From Candidatus Woesearchaeota archaeon (GTDB lineage Archaea; Nanobdellota; Nanobdellia; Woesearchaeales; 21-14-0-10-32-9), in NCBI GenBank assembly GCA_003562145.1, contig PWWA01000016.1:1-8608 (forward strand): a DNA stretch of 8,608 bases, read 5' to 3'. A program made the translations under genes and the position numbers. The notes under the pieces were generated by a model. It was given only the letters and a program-made list of their open reading frames with translations. It did not search any database and was not told where the DNA came from. How positions within the stretch are numbered: position 1 is the first letter of the stretch; each line of letters begins with the position of its first letter. Shown here piece after piece: positions 1-6,968 of the stretch.

Positions 1-284
1 AGCTATACTTGTCAGTGCTGTTCAACGAAAAAGGCGAATTCCAAGCAGGAAAATTCTTCACAGGAACAACAAATACCTCTGGGCCGCTAATACCCGCAGT
101 CCTAGAAAAAATAATTAAAAAGCGCTACGGAGACGTACTGGAAATAATCGCTGCCAAAGCCCCCTCAGAAATATCGTACAGGATCATAAAACTATTCACA
201 ACAAACGAAGAAGACATGCTCATGAATTACCTCCAGAACAAAATGCTAAAGAAAGAATTCGACAAGAAAAACCTCTTTAACTAA
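1..284 (+). CDS. C-terminal fragment of an unrecognised protein (5' end outside window)
   Basis: The reading frame is open from the left edge (codons from base 3) to a TAA at 282-284, giving about 94 residues of a C-terminus. A TTG at 9-11 could be read as a start, but the frame continues upstream without a stop and the residues there are hydrophobic, so this is more likely the tail of a longer protein. Visible features are a Gly/Thr-rich stretch (AGKFFTGTTNTSGPLIP), then amphipathic helices and a Lys-rich end (KKEFDKKNLFN). There is no membrane segment, cysteine cluster or motif that I can assign to a family. The gene lies 55 bases before rfcS on the same strand, but rfcS appears to have its own promoter in the gap, so shared function should not be assumed. 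I do not recognise it. Confidence is for the frame being coding, not for any function. Confidence 0.7.
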   Translation, partial: LYLSVLFNEKGEFQAGKFFTGTTNTSGPLIPAVLEKIIKKRYGDVLEIIAAKAPSEISYRIIKLFTTNEEDMLMNYLQNKMLKKEFDKKNLFN

Positions 285-303
285 TCCAAAACCCTTATAA
301 ATA
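284..303 (+). promoter_or_regulatory. Archaeal promoter (A-rich BRE-like element plus TATA box) for rfcS
   Basis: The gap after the upstream stop codon contains TTATAAATA at 295-303, a good archaeal TATA box, preceded by the A-rich stretch ATCCAAAA, which could act as a TFB-recognition (BRE) element. The usual spacing of about 25 bases from the TATA centre puts the transcript start near 325. This gives a leader of roughly 15 bases that still contains the G-rich ribosome binding site before the TTG start at 340. This is pattern-based and has no experimental support. Confidence 0.6.
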
Positions 304-326
304 AAACTCCTTTCTCCCCATCCAAA

Positions 327-332
327 GGGGGA
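327..332 (+). promoter_or_regulatory. Ribosome binding site that supports the TTG start of rfcS
   Basis: GGGGGA at 327-332 is the only purine-rich SD-like site ahead of rfcS, and it lies seven bases before the TTG at 340. An ATG at 333-335 overlaps the site but is in a different frame from rfcS. No ATG or GTG occurs in the rfcS frame before the conserved N-terminal motif. The match to the SD consensus is partial, so the call rests mainly on position. Confidence 0.5.
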
Positions 333-339
333 ATGGTTT

Positions 340-1308
340 TTGGAAGAAAACAATTTCAGCATCTGGACAGAGAAATACAGGCCAAAGAAATTCTCTGAGA
401 TAATAGGCCAGCAAGAAATAGTACGAAGGCTAAAAGCATTCACAGAAAAAAAGAATATGCCCCACCTATTATTCTCCGGGCCCCCCGGAACAGGGAAAAC
501 CACGACTGCACTAGTGATAGCGAGGCAGATGTACGGAGACAACTGGCACCAAAACTTTCTTGAATTAAATGCGTCGGATGAAAGAGGAATCGACGTCGTA
601 AGGCAAAAAGTAAAGGACTTCGCCAGGACAAAGAGCATAGGCGACGCACCGTATAAAATAATCTACTTGGATGAATCAGACGCTTTAACCAATGACGCCC
701 AGCAAGCCCTTAGGAGGACAATGGAGAACTACACACAAACAACCAGGTTCATTCTTTCGTGTAATTACTCCAGTAAAATAATAGACCCCATACAAAGCAG
801 GTGCACAATGTTCAGGTTCAAGCCCCTAAGCAAAGAAGAAATAACAAAGATAATAGAAAGAATTGCTGAAAAAGAAAAAATAACCGTAACCGATAAAGCC
901 AAAGAAGCATTATACGAAGTAAGCGGCGGGGACTGCAGGAGACTAGAAAACATAATGCAAAGCAGCGCATCAATAACCAATAAGATAGACGAAAAAACGA
1001 TTTACGACGTATCAAATTACGCCGAGCCAAAAGAAATACGCGAAATACTTACCCTTTGCGTGAAAAACAACTTCCCGGAAGCCAAGAAGAAACTATTAGA
1101 CGTAATGCTAAACCAAGGACTCTCAGGCTTAGACGTAATAAAACAACTACAAAAAGAAGCATGGAACCTAGACACCAGCGATAAAGCCAAACTTGAAATG
1201 CTCAAAGCCACCGGTGACATGGAATTCCGCTTAGTAGAAGGAAGCGATGAACACATACAACTAGAAGCCCTGCTAGCAAGGTTCATACTAATAAACCAAG
1301 AAAAATAA
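340..1308 (+). CDS. rfcS: Replication factor C small subunit (clamp loader ATPase)
   Basis: This is the small subunit of the archaeal clamp loader, which uses ATP to open the PCNA sliding clamp and load it onto primed DNA with the large subunit RfcL. The 322-residue product has the usual family length. It shows the N-terminal WTEKYRPK motif (9-16), Walker A GPPGTGKTT (47-55), Walker B with LDESD (110-114), a sensor 1 region around Asn142, the SRC arginine-finger motif (153-155), a sensor 2 region GGDCRRLEN (196-204) and a helical C-terminal collar. The Walker B box reads DESD where DEAD is common, a mild substitution that keeps the catalytic Asp-Glu. Many archaeal rfc genes carry inteins at the Walker A site; none is present here. 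The start is TTG at 340, supported by the G-rich site at 327-332 and by the conserved N-terminus beginning eight residues later. RfcL is not in the window. Transcription runs toward the convergent surface cluster. Confidence 0.97.
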   Translation: MEENNFSIWTEKYRPKKFSEIIGQQEIVRRLKAFTEKKNMPHLLFSGPPGTGKTTTALVIARQMYGDNWHQNFLELNASDERGIDVVRQKVKDFARTKSIGDAPYKIIYLDESDALTNDAQQALRRTMENYTQTTRFILSCNYSSKIIDPIQSRCTMFRFKPLSKEEITKIIERIAEKEKITVTDKAKEALYEVSGGDCRRLENIMQSSASITNKIDEKTIYDVSNYAEPKEIREILTLCVKNNFPEAKKKLLDVMLNQGLSGLDVIKQLQKEAWNLDTSDKAKLEMLKATGDMEFRLVEGSDEHIQLEALLARFILINQEK

Positions 1309-1320
1309 AAAGAAAAAAAA
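1301..1320 (-). terminator. T-tract terminator of the surface-protein cluster
   Basis: Read on the - strand, the bases just after the stop codon at 1328 are almost all T: eight T, a C, then further T runs broken by single C and A bases. This matches the oligo-T signals that end transcription in archaea without a hairpin. It overlaps the last codons of the convergent rfcS gene, so the two transcription units share this 3' region. On the + strand the same bases are A-rich, and only a weak TTTGTTCTT follows rfcS. Confidence 0.65.
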
Positions 1321-1327
1321 TTTGTTC

Positions 1328-2266
1328 TTATCCTAATGGGTGGTGCTCAACATTAATATAACTGGTAATGCTCTGCTTATAGTCATAAGCAAGCCTAATG
1401 TTGAACGGCTCAATCCTGTTATTCCTATCCGTAACAGTGTAAATACAGCTAACCTCTTTAGCCTCAGTACCTGACAAGATTATGTACCCCGCACTACTAG
1501 TGCCTTCCATTAAGCCCACACAATTAACACCTACCCCTGGCAAGTTCTCTATAGAGACAAAAACCCTGTTCTCAATCCTCACAGCATCTTCACAGATGCT
1601 CTCAGGCCTGTAAACCTTTCCAGGACCCTTGTTCTGGACCGTAAAAGTGAACCTTGTCCTGTCTGCTCCAGCCCTGCTCTGCCTAACACTAGTTATCTGT
1701 ATCGGGGCGCCGCTAACACTAAGGCTTCTAGTCTCGTCAATCTTGCACAAGTCACCAGCCCTGTCCATATTCATATTTTCCTTAATGCAAAGCTCGGTAG
1801 CGCCAATAGTCTCATACCCATAGCATACGTCTGCCCTAAAAGGAAAGCTCGTCCCAGCACCTATAGCCGCGTCCTGGTAACTAAGCATTTCAAATGTTAC
1901 ATAGGATTCAGGAGGATCTATGATGCTTCCATCAGGATTCTTAACCCTCGCATAAACATTTGATGGAGCCGTCTTGGTAAGGTCCGCACTCGAAATGCCG
2001 AAGAGCTCAGCCCTGAAGCCGCTCAGCTTAACAAGAACCCTGCCCACAGGAATCTCGTATTCACCCCTGTTATTCAGCTCAACATACACGTCAAAATCCT
2101 GCTGTCCCTGGTCGCTTACCATTGTAGGAGGAGCATCAGGCAAGAACCTTATCTCCAAGCCTTGGTTTCCACCAATGAAACTCTTAGTCCGCGGGCCATC
2201 TGGTTCACCGCAGCCCGCTATAACCAAAGCAGCCACGGCCAACAACACAAAAATGATTTTTCTCAT
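1328..2266 (-). CDS. Predicted secreted lipoprotein, six-cysteine surface family (third paralogue, last gene of the cluster)
   Basis: The product has 312 residues. The N-terminus is a lipoprotein signal: Arg2-Lys3, a hydrophobic stretch (4-16) and lipobox IAGC with Cys19, so the mature protein is probably lipid-anchored outside the membrane. The rest is beta-rich with two domains. The first (about 37-145) contains LNNRGEY near 64-70. The second (about 185-308) opens with SGAPIQI, contains FTVQNKGPG near 208-216 and ends with LAYDYKQ. Cysteines at 148, 160, 174, 225, 249 and 274 match the order in the two paralogues upstream, suggesting disulfides. Asn-x-Gly patterns of this kind occur in CARDB-like immunoglobulin-fold domains; that fold is inference. 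The ATG at 2266 has a strong SD site, GGAGGT at 2275-2280, eight bases upstream. The gene follows its paralogue after 26 bases, so co-transcription is likely. Function is unknown; confidence is for gene and lipoprotein status. Confidence 0.88.
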   Translation of the reverse strand: MRKIIFVLLAVAALVIAGCGEPDGPRTKSFIGGNQGLEIRFLPDAPPTMVSDQGQQDFDVYVELNNRGEYEIPVGRVLVKLSGFRAELFGISSADLTKTAPSNVYARVKNPDGSIIDPPESYVTFEMLSYQDAAIGAGTSFPFRADVCYGYETIGATELCIKENMNMDRAGDLCKIDETRSLSVSGAPIQITSVRQSRAGADRTRFTFTVQNKGPGKVYRPESICEDAVRIENRVFVSIENLPGVGVNCVGLMEGTSSAGYIILSGTEAKEVSCIYTVTDRNNRIEPFNIRLAYDYKQSITSYINVEHHPLG

Positions 2267-2292
2267 TTTATACTACCTCCAAAACATTTTTT

Positions 2293-3609
2293 TTAATTAT
2301 ACCTTCTAACCCTTAGCTGATTATTTATGGTTTCCTCGTAACCATACCAAAGCTCCATCCTAAGAGGAGCAATGTATCCACCACCAGATATTGCAGCACC
2401 CCTTATATCGTACCTGCATTGGAACTTCTGGCTTCTAGTGTGAGGATCCAGCCTTAAGACGTACCTGTCGCACTGGAGTGGCTGGCCGTCCAGCTCAGCA
2501 AACCCAACGTAGACCACGTTCTGCATCGTCGGCCTAGTCGTATCGGGGAAGTGCGGGCTGCACCTCTCCAGGTAACCCACATCCCACACAATACCTCTCC
2601 CCACATTCTTAACAGTGAATTCGAGTATGACTTCATTCCCCGTATTAATCTGATACACATTTGTAACTGCCACGGGCGCGCCCTGCGTACTCATAGGGAT
2701 TGACTGCTCAGCCCTGCAATTCTTTTGCACGTCCTCGTAAGGCTTGGAGTCAATGCACACGCTAGGGCTTACAAAGGTAGTGTACGCATAACAAGTTTTA
2801 ATGCTATAAGGAAAATCCACGTAATCTTTCCCTGCAGGCCACAAGCCCGTAGCCTGAACGAGGAAAGTGGTGTATGCTTCTCCGCCAACAAGGCTTTCAG
2901 GGTTATGGCCTCTCAACATGAAAATGCTGCCGCCCCAATCATGAAAATTAAGCCTGCTTGCTATACTCATAAGTATTTTTCCGTGCAGCAACAATTCCAT
3001 GCCGCCCCGTCCTCCCATGTCTACGCTTATGCCGTAACCGTCACTCCCGCCGCCTGTAAGGTATACTCGTACGCCGCTTGGGAGGTTCCAGCCGAACGCC
3101 CTGGATATTTCATCAAAATTAAGGCTTATTGTACCCGTGCCCATGGGGTTACTTTGCACGCCTATACCGCCGCAATAAACCCTGAAGGAAGGGAATCGTG
3201 CTCCAATCCCGAAAAAATCGAACCTGCAATACTCTGTTCCATGAACACGGCTAACAGGCCTCACACCGTATTCGTCTGATATGTAGACTGTGAATAAGTT
3301 GGACTCGAAGCCTGTTAGGAAAACAGCTCCGTAACTATCACTAGCACCCCTGTTTATCGCTCGTACGTTTAATTCTACCATGTTCCCATCGTACTTGGCT
3401 ATGTCCCCAGAATAATATGGTAGTAGGCGCGGAGGCCTGTCCAGGTATGTTGTTACGCCTTCGCTTCCAACATAATACGGACCGTCCGGGCTTCTACGCC
3501 CAGGCAGGCTGCACGCGCTTATGGCCACAACCAACAAAACTATTAGTGCCACTACAAAGAGCTTCCCTTTCCTGCCTTGCACGACCTTCATTTTTTCTTT
3601 TCCTACCAT
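2293..3609 (-). CDS. Predicted secreted lipoprotein, six-cysteine surface family with an extra insert (second paralogue)
   Basis: The product has 438 residues from the ATG at 3609. A basic N-terminus, a hydrophobic segment (17-30) and lipobox ISAC (Cys33) indicate a lipid-anchored exported protein. The family layout follows: a first domain with AINRGAS near 84-90, the motif CYAYTTF (273-279), STQGAPVAV (308-315), FTVKNVGRG (331-339) and a closing LWYGYEE (420-426). The six family cysteines are 273, 285, 298, 350, 380 and 398. The protein is longer than its paralogues because of an insert at roughly 118-200, Gly-rich and with two further cysteines (128, 146). The start is uncertain. ATG 3609 has GAGG four bases upstream; a second in-frame ATG at 3591 has AGGA nine bases upstream and would give a more typical 27-residue signal peptide. 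A TATA-like element at 3627-3635 fits the second ATG better. Function is unknown. Confidence 0.87.
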   Translation of the reverse strand: MVGKEKMKVVQGRKGKLFVVALIVLLVVAISACSLPGRRSPDGPYYVGSEGVTTYLDRPPRLLPYYSGDIAKYDGNMVELNVRAINRGASDSYGAVFLTGFESNLFTVYISDEYGVRPVSRVHGTEYCRFDFFGIGARFPSFRVYCGGIGVQSNPMGTGTISLNFDEISRAFGWNLPSGVRVYLTGGGSDGYGISVDMGGRGGMELLLHGKILMSIASRLNFHDWGGSIFMLRGHNPESLVGGEAYTTFLVQATGLWPAGKDYVDFPYSIKTCYAYTTFVSPSVCIDSKPYEDVQKNCRAEQSIPMSTQGAPVAVTNVYQINTGNEVILEFTVKNVGRGIVWDVGYLERCSPHFPDTTRPTMQNVVYVGFAELDGQPLQCDRYVLRLDPHTRSQKFQCRYDIRGAAISGGGYIAPLRMELWYGYEETINNQLRVRRYN

Positions 3610-3626
3610 AACTCCTCTCTTATGAT

Positions 3627-3635
3627 TATTTAAAA
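3627..3635 (-). promoter_or_regulatory. Possible internal promoter (TATA-like) before the second lipoprotein gene
   Basis: On the - strand the 40-base gap between the first and second lipoprotein genes contains TTTTAAATA, similar to the TTTAAATA before the first gene of the cluster. The usual TATA-to-start spacing would put the transcript start near 3605, just past the ATG at 3609 and before the ATG at 3591. The gap is AT-rich, so a chance match is quite possible and simple read-through from upstream would also work. Confidence 0.3.
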
Positions 3636-3649
3636 CTTGCTGTTTTTTT

Positions 3650-4690
3650 TTATCTTATCCTGTTAATCCTTACTTCCTTGCTTGTTTCTTCCCTGTAAAA
3701 ATAGTCAACTTCAACCCTTAAAGTATCTATGTAGTTGGACACCACTACCATGCTTTCATCTCTTGGGACGTAGCATCTTACCCGCCCAGCCCCGTCTATC
3801 ATGGAAACTATTTCTGGCTCGCATTTCAGCTCGTTATTGCCAAGCCAAGCCTTCACATTCAAGCTATTAATATCCCTGAAAGAAATGTTTCCGCTTCTCT
3901 CCCCGCAGACATCCTCCACGGTTTGGCCTTCCCGCCTGGTAAGCACAATGCCTTTCCCCGCGTTTTTAAGGTGTATTGTGAAGCTTGGCTGGACTACCAT
4001 GAGCGTAGTGTCCTGTTGCGCCATCCTAATATCTTCAAGCCAACCATCAGGGTCTGCTACAGGCATCCCTGCTATCTCTGACTGCCTAATGCTTCCGGCA
4101 GGCAGCATCTCGGAATCTATCCTGCTTATCGCTACAGGCGCTCCCTGGCTCGAATAAGAGTATCTTGGCTGGTTCTTGCACGCAGGCCTATGAGCAATAT
4201 CGTATATGTCTGCGTCCATGCAAACAGTTTGCGTGAGAAAAGTTGTGTATGGATAGCAAATATTTGCTTTTATAGTAGTTGTTGGCATTTCCCTTGTGCC
4301 AGGCACATCCCTTACTTCGAGTACCGCTATGTTAACCAAGTCTCTTTCTCCTGAAGGCCAGCTAAGGCTTTTTCCATGAAGCCAGACGTCCACGCCTTTA
4401 TATCCTTGTATGGGTGACTCGCCAGCATCCCTGAAATACAATGGGTCGTAGTTAAGGCCTATGATTGCGTATTCGTCACGCTCTATTAAGCTATAAGCGC
4501 CCTTATTCCACACTTCCAGTGTTATCATAACTTCGGATCTTTCGTATAACTCTCTTTGCGGAGCAGACTCCATGAAAGCTATATCTACTCCTGATGTGCC
4601 GGTATATATCTCTAAGGCGCCAGGCCTGCCGCAGCCAGATAGTATTAATAGCAGGGGAAATATAATTATGATGAAATATTTTTTATTCAT
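3650..4690 (-). CDS. Predicted secreted lipoprotein, six-cysteine surface family (first paralogue)
   Basis: The product has 346 residues. The signal is clear: Lys3-Lys4, a very hydrophobic core (5-17) and lipobox LSGC with Cys20. The mature part repeats the family plan: a first beta-rich domain with VWNKGAY near 60-66, a WLHGKSL segment near 103-109 shared with the second paralogue, CYPYTTF (145-151), SSQGAPVAI (180-188), FTIHLKNAGKG (237-247) and a closing VDYFYREE (328-335). Family cysteines are 145, 157, 171, 262, 290 and 306. An extra stretch of about 40 residues lies between the third and fourth cysteines (about 190-232). The ATG at 4690 overlaps the upstream membrane-protein gene by eight bases and has an excellent SD site, AGGTGAT at 4696-4702, five bases upstream inside that gene. 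This suggests translational coupling and a stoichiometric partnership. Function is not recognised; I infer an extracellular envelope component. Confidence 0.88.
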   Translation of the reverse strand: MNKKYFIIIIFPLLLILSGCGRPGALEIYTGTSGVDIAFMESAPQRELYERSEVMITLEVWNKGAYSLIERDEYAIIGLNYDPLYFRDAGESPIQGYKGVDVWLHGKSLSWPSGERDLVNIAVLEVRDVPGTREMPTTTIKANICYPYTTFLTQTVCMDADIYDIAHRPACKNQPRYSYSSQGAPVAISRIDSEMLPAGSIRQSEIAGMPVADPDGWLEDIRMAQQDTTLMVVQPSFTIHLKNAGKGIVLTRREGQTVEDVCGERSGNISFRDINSLNVKAWLGNNELKCEPEIVSMIDGAGRVRCYVPRDESMVVVSNYIDTLRVEVDYFYREETSKEVRINRIR

Positions 4691-6944
4691 TTGGTATCAC
4701 CTGTGCAACAGGGTCTTCTCTGACTCTTATGTTTGTGCGGCCCCTTAACTGGTAGTCGTACTCTGCAATGCCTACTATTGTTACATCCATTGCGCTCAGC
4801 AAATTATTTCTCATTAACGGAGCGACATTATTCTCTGGGAGCTTCATATTGCAGCTTACAGTCATGTAAAACTGCACTAGTTCAGGGGAAGGATTCTTGA
4901 ATGTGTACGCCTTGTACCCTTCTAGTGTTGCGTCCTTCACTTCCGTTATGTTCCTGGTGCATAAACTCCTAGTTCCATCTGTCAGCGTGAAGTACTCAGG
5001 TATTTTTATTACGTACCTGCTAACACTCTGAATGTCACCCATCCCGCCTTGCCGGTTATCAAGTGTTATCCCCACAGGGATATTGGTGTCGCTATTAGTA
5101 TTTATTGCTATTGGCATCTCTATCCTGGTGTCCATTCCAAGGCTTACCGGTCCACTAGTATAAATTGATATAGGCCTGCGGTTAATATTAAACTTCCTGT
5201 TAATATCTTCCCCTCCGCGGGTCAGGCTCGTCAAGAAATTCCTTGGTATAAATGTATATGTTGTGTAAGCCCAAGTTTCAAAGTTAAAATCTGCCTTTAA
5301 AGTTATGTCGTGGCTTCCAGCGGGCAAGCTGCTGAAAGAGCAAAAAACAGCTTGCTGGTCATACTCGTATATAATCATGTTTCTTGGCTCAGCAGTGCCC
5401 TGGCGTATATTCCCTAAGTGGTCCCTGGCCTCGCATGAAAGATTTATCGAAACGTTTTCTACGAAGCTCCTGGCTTTCAAAGTCCCAGATATAACCACCG
5501 GGTAATTTTCGTAAAAAGTTTCTCTTGTAGTAAATCCTTCAATAAACACTCCTGTCCGCTCCTTGTTTTCTTCAACCCTTCCAGTATAATAGTCTCCTAG
5601 GCTTTGCCTTAACAACGTCTCAGTAACATTAGTAACACCCGGACCTATTCTTATAATGCTCTCATAAATAGTGCTGATAATACCGCCAAGGTATTCCCCC
5701 GCGCCGTATATAGCGTCTTGTGGTGTGAACCAGTCAGGCTGGCCTTCGATTACCTGTGTGGATGTAAATGCCTGTGTGGCTAATGACAAGAAATACAGCA
5801 GTGTAAGGAATATTAATGCGCTTATATAAAAATTTGCAAGATTTGCCAGCTTAGCGCTTGAAGCTTTAACACCTTTTAGCTTTACTAAGTAAAACAGCCA
5901 TAACGGGAATAAAAGGAGAGCTCCTGAAAAGACCCTTAGATGGTCAGCCGTCCCGAAATTGCTTATTCCAAGGCCCAACAAAGGTATCAACAAGACCGGT
6001 ATTATCCACATCCTCCAGAGTTCACCCATAGGGGCGTTTTCTTTTAAGACGCTTTTTGCAAAGAATAAAATCAATAAATGCAAGCCCCCCCTTATGAATA
6101 AAGCGTCATTGTTAGTTATGTTGAGATTAAGCCAGACAATATCCAAGCCATGAATTATCATTATTATGATGATTAAGAAGTCAACCCCGCTAATCTCCTT
6201 GTCCCCTACCTTCTTAATACGGGGGCTTAGAAAATTCCATATGCCTGAAGTAACTTTGCCGACTCCTCTCCCTGCTGATGAGGCTCCTTTGCCCATGACC
6301 CTGCCGAAATCTTTAATCTCATTATATGCTTCTTGTCGCTTCATTCTTTTAAGTTCATCCCTGTACATCTTTTCATAATCCTTACGTGTGTAAGGCTGGT
6401 TAGGGTTATAGTTTGGAGGGTTTTGTCTATGTTGCTGGCCGGTGTTTGTTGGCTGAGGTGAAGGATCAGGGTTTTGCTTGGTGGTTACTTCTTTGTTTAT
6501 GGTTGTTTTCGGCGGGTCCCCGCCTTTTGACGCCGCTTCTTTTCTTATTTCAGATTCTATTCTTTCCTGCGTTGTTCTCGCTATCCTTTCCTCTTCGGCA
6601 CGCCTTTCCATTCCGGCATCTAGTTGTGCTTTAAGATTTTTTGGTTGGGCGAATCTTTTTTCAGCGGCCTCACTTCCGTATATGTTAGCGTATCTTTCTG
6701 CGGTTTCTCTGCCGATATATCTATTACTATTTTTTTCTCCGCCTCTGCGCATGCCTTTCTCATACGAAAAGTCTTCCCCTCTTGGTCTTTTAAGTTCAGG
6801 ATTTTTTTCTTCTTCGTTTTTTATGGCTCTGTCTATTTCCGCTAGCTCTGCTTTAAGATTTTTTTTCCTGTTTTCGTCGCTTTCGTAGTCTAGTTTTTTC
6901 TTTATTTGCTTTCTTTCTCCTCTAAGATTGTCTATTTCTGACAT
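4683..6944 (-). CDS. Five-pass membrane protein with charged cytoplasmic N-terminus and lipoprotein-like ectodomain
   Basis: The product has 753 residues in three parts. Residues 1-250 are very polar: charged, probably helical or coiled-coil stretches (about 1-50 and 80-140), a Pro/Asn/Gln-rich linker (about 143-185), then another basic helical region. Five hydrophobic segments follow at about 253-273, 280-298, 309-328, 335-356 and 366-391. An odd number of passes with a cytoplasmic N-terminus puts residues 392-753 outside. By eye, part of this ectodomain (about 465-745) follows the plan of the lipoproteins encoded next to it, including ITLKADFNFETWAYTTYT and a closing AEYDYQL followed by alternating charged and hydrophobic residues. 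It lacks the CYxY cysteines and has four others (504, 535, 662, 698). N-glycosylation sequons are at 439, 497, 501 and 665. The ATG at 6944 has AAGGTG at 6955-6960, ten bases upstream. I infer a membrane platform linking cytoplasmic factors to surface lipoproteins; no known family is recognised. Confidence 0.88.
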   Translation of the reverse strand: MSEIDNLRGERKQIKKKLDYESDENRKKNLKAELAEIDRAIKNEEEKNPELKRPRGEDFSYEKGMRRGGEKNSNRYIGRETAERYANIYGSEAAEKRFAQPKNLKAQLDAGMERRAEEERIARTTQERIESEIRKEAASKGGDPPKTTINKEVTTKQNPDPSPQPTNTGQQHRQNPPNYNPNQPYTRKDYEKMYRDELKRMKRQEAYNEIKDFGRVMGKGASSAGRGVGKVTSGIWNFLSPRIKKVGDKEISGVDFLIIIIMIIHGLDIVWLNLNITNNDALFIRGGLHLLILFFAKSVLKENAPMGELWRMWIIPVLLIPLLGLGISNFGTADHLRVFSGALLLFPLWLFYLVKLKGVKASSAKLANLANFYISALIFLTLLYFLSLATQAFTSTQVIEGQPDWFTPQDAIYGAGEYLGGIISTIYESIIRIGPGVTNVTETLLRQSLGDYYTGRVEENKERTGVFIEGFTTRETFYENYPVVISGTLKARSFVENVSINLSCEARDHLGNIRQGTAEPRNMIIYEYDQQAVFCSFSSLPAGSHDITLKADFNFETWAYTTYTFIPRNFLTSLTRGGEDINRKFNINRRPISIYTSGPVSLGMDTRIEMPIAINTNSDTNIPVGITLDNRQGGMGDIQSVSRYVIKIPEYFTLTDGTRSLCTRNITEVKDATLEGYKAYTFKNPSPELVQFYMTVSCNMKLPENNVAPLMRNNLLSAMDVTIVGIAEYDYQLRGRTNIRVREDPVAQVIPNE

Positions 6945-6968
6945 TGCTTTAAGGCACCTTCCTTGGAA

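Noticed and set aside
9..11. TTG near the left edge as the start of a complete small gene
   Set aside because: The frame stays open to the window edge and no SD site can be seen in the eight bases available, so a truncated longer gene is the simpler reading.
333..335. ATG just before rfcS as a possible start codon
   Set aside because: It is out of frame with rfcS, and using it would require a frameshift before the conserved WTEKYRPK motif. The in-frame TTG at 340 is sufficient.
246..638. A 130-codon open frame on the - strand over the rfcS start
   Set aside because: It is antisense to the highly conserved N-terminal half of RFC, including the Walker A region, and would cross the rfcS promoter. 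It shows no family features.
2725..3279. A 184-codon open frame on the + strand
   Set aside because: It lies wholly antisense to the second lipoprotein, whose frame has a signal peptide, paralogues and conserved cysteines. It has no SD site, its composition looks like a reverse-frame translation, and it shows no motif.
6478..6888. A 136-codon hydrophobic open frame on the + strand
   Set aside because: It mirrors the charged Lys/Glu-rich cytoplasmic arm of the membrane protein. Reverse complements of Lys and Glu codons read as Phe, Leu and Ser, so the apparent hydrophobic protein is an artefact.
6951..6960. Near-perfect 10-base palindrome AAGGCACCTT before the membrane-protein gene
   Set aside because: It is too short to mean much. 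It contains the SD site AAGGTG of that gene, which explains the conserved-looking half.
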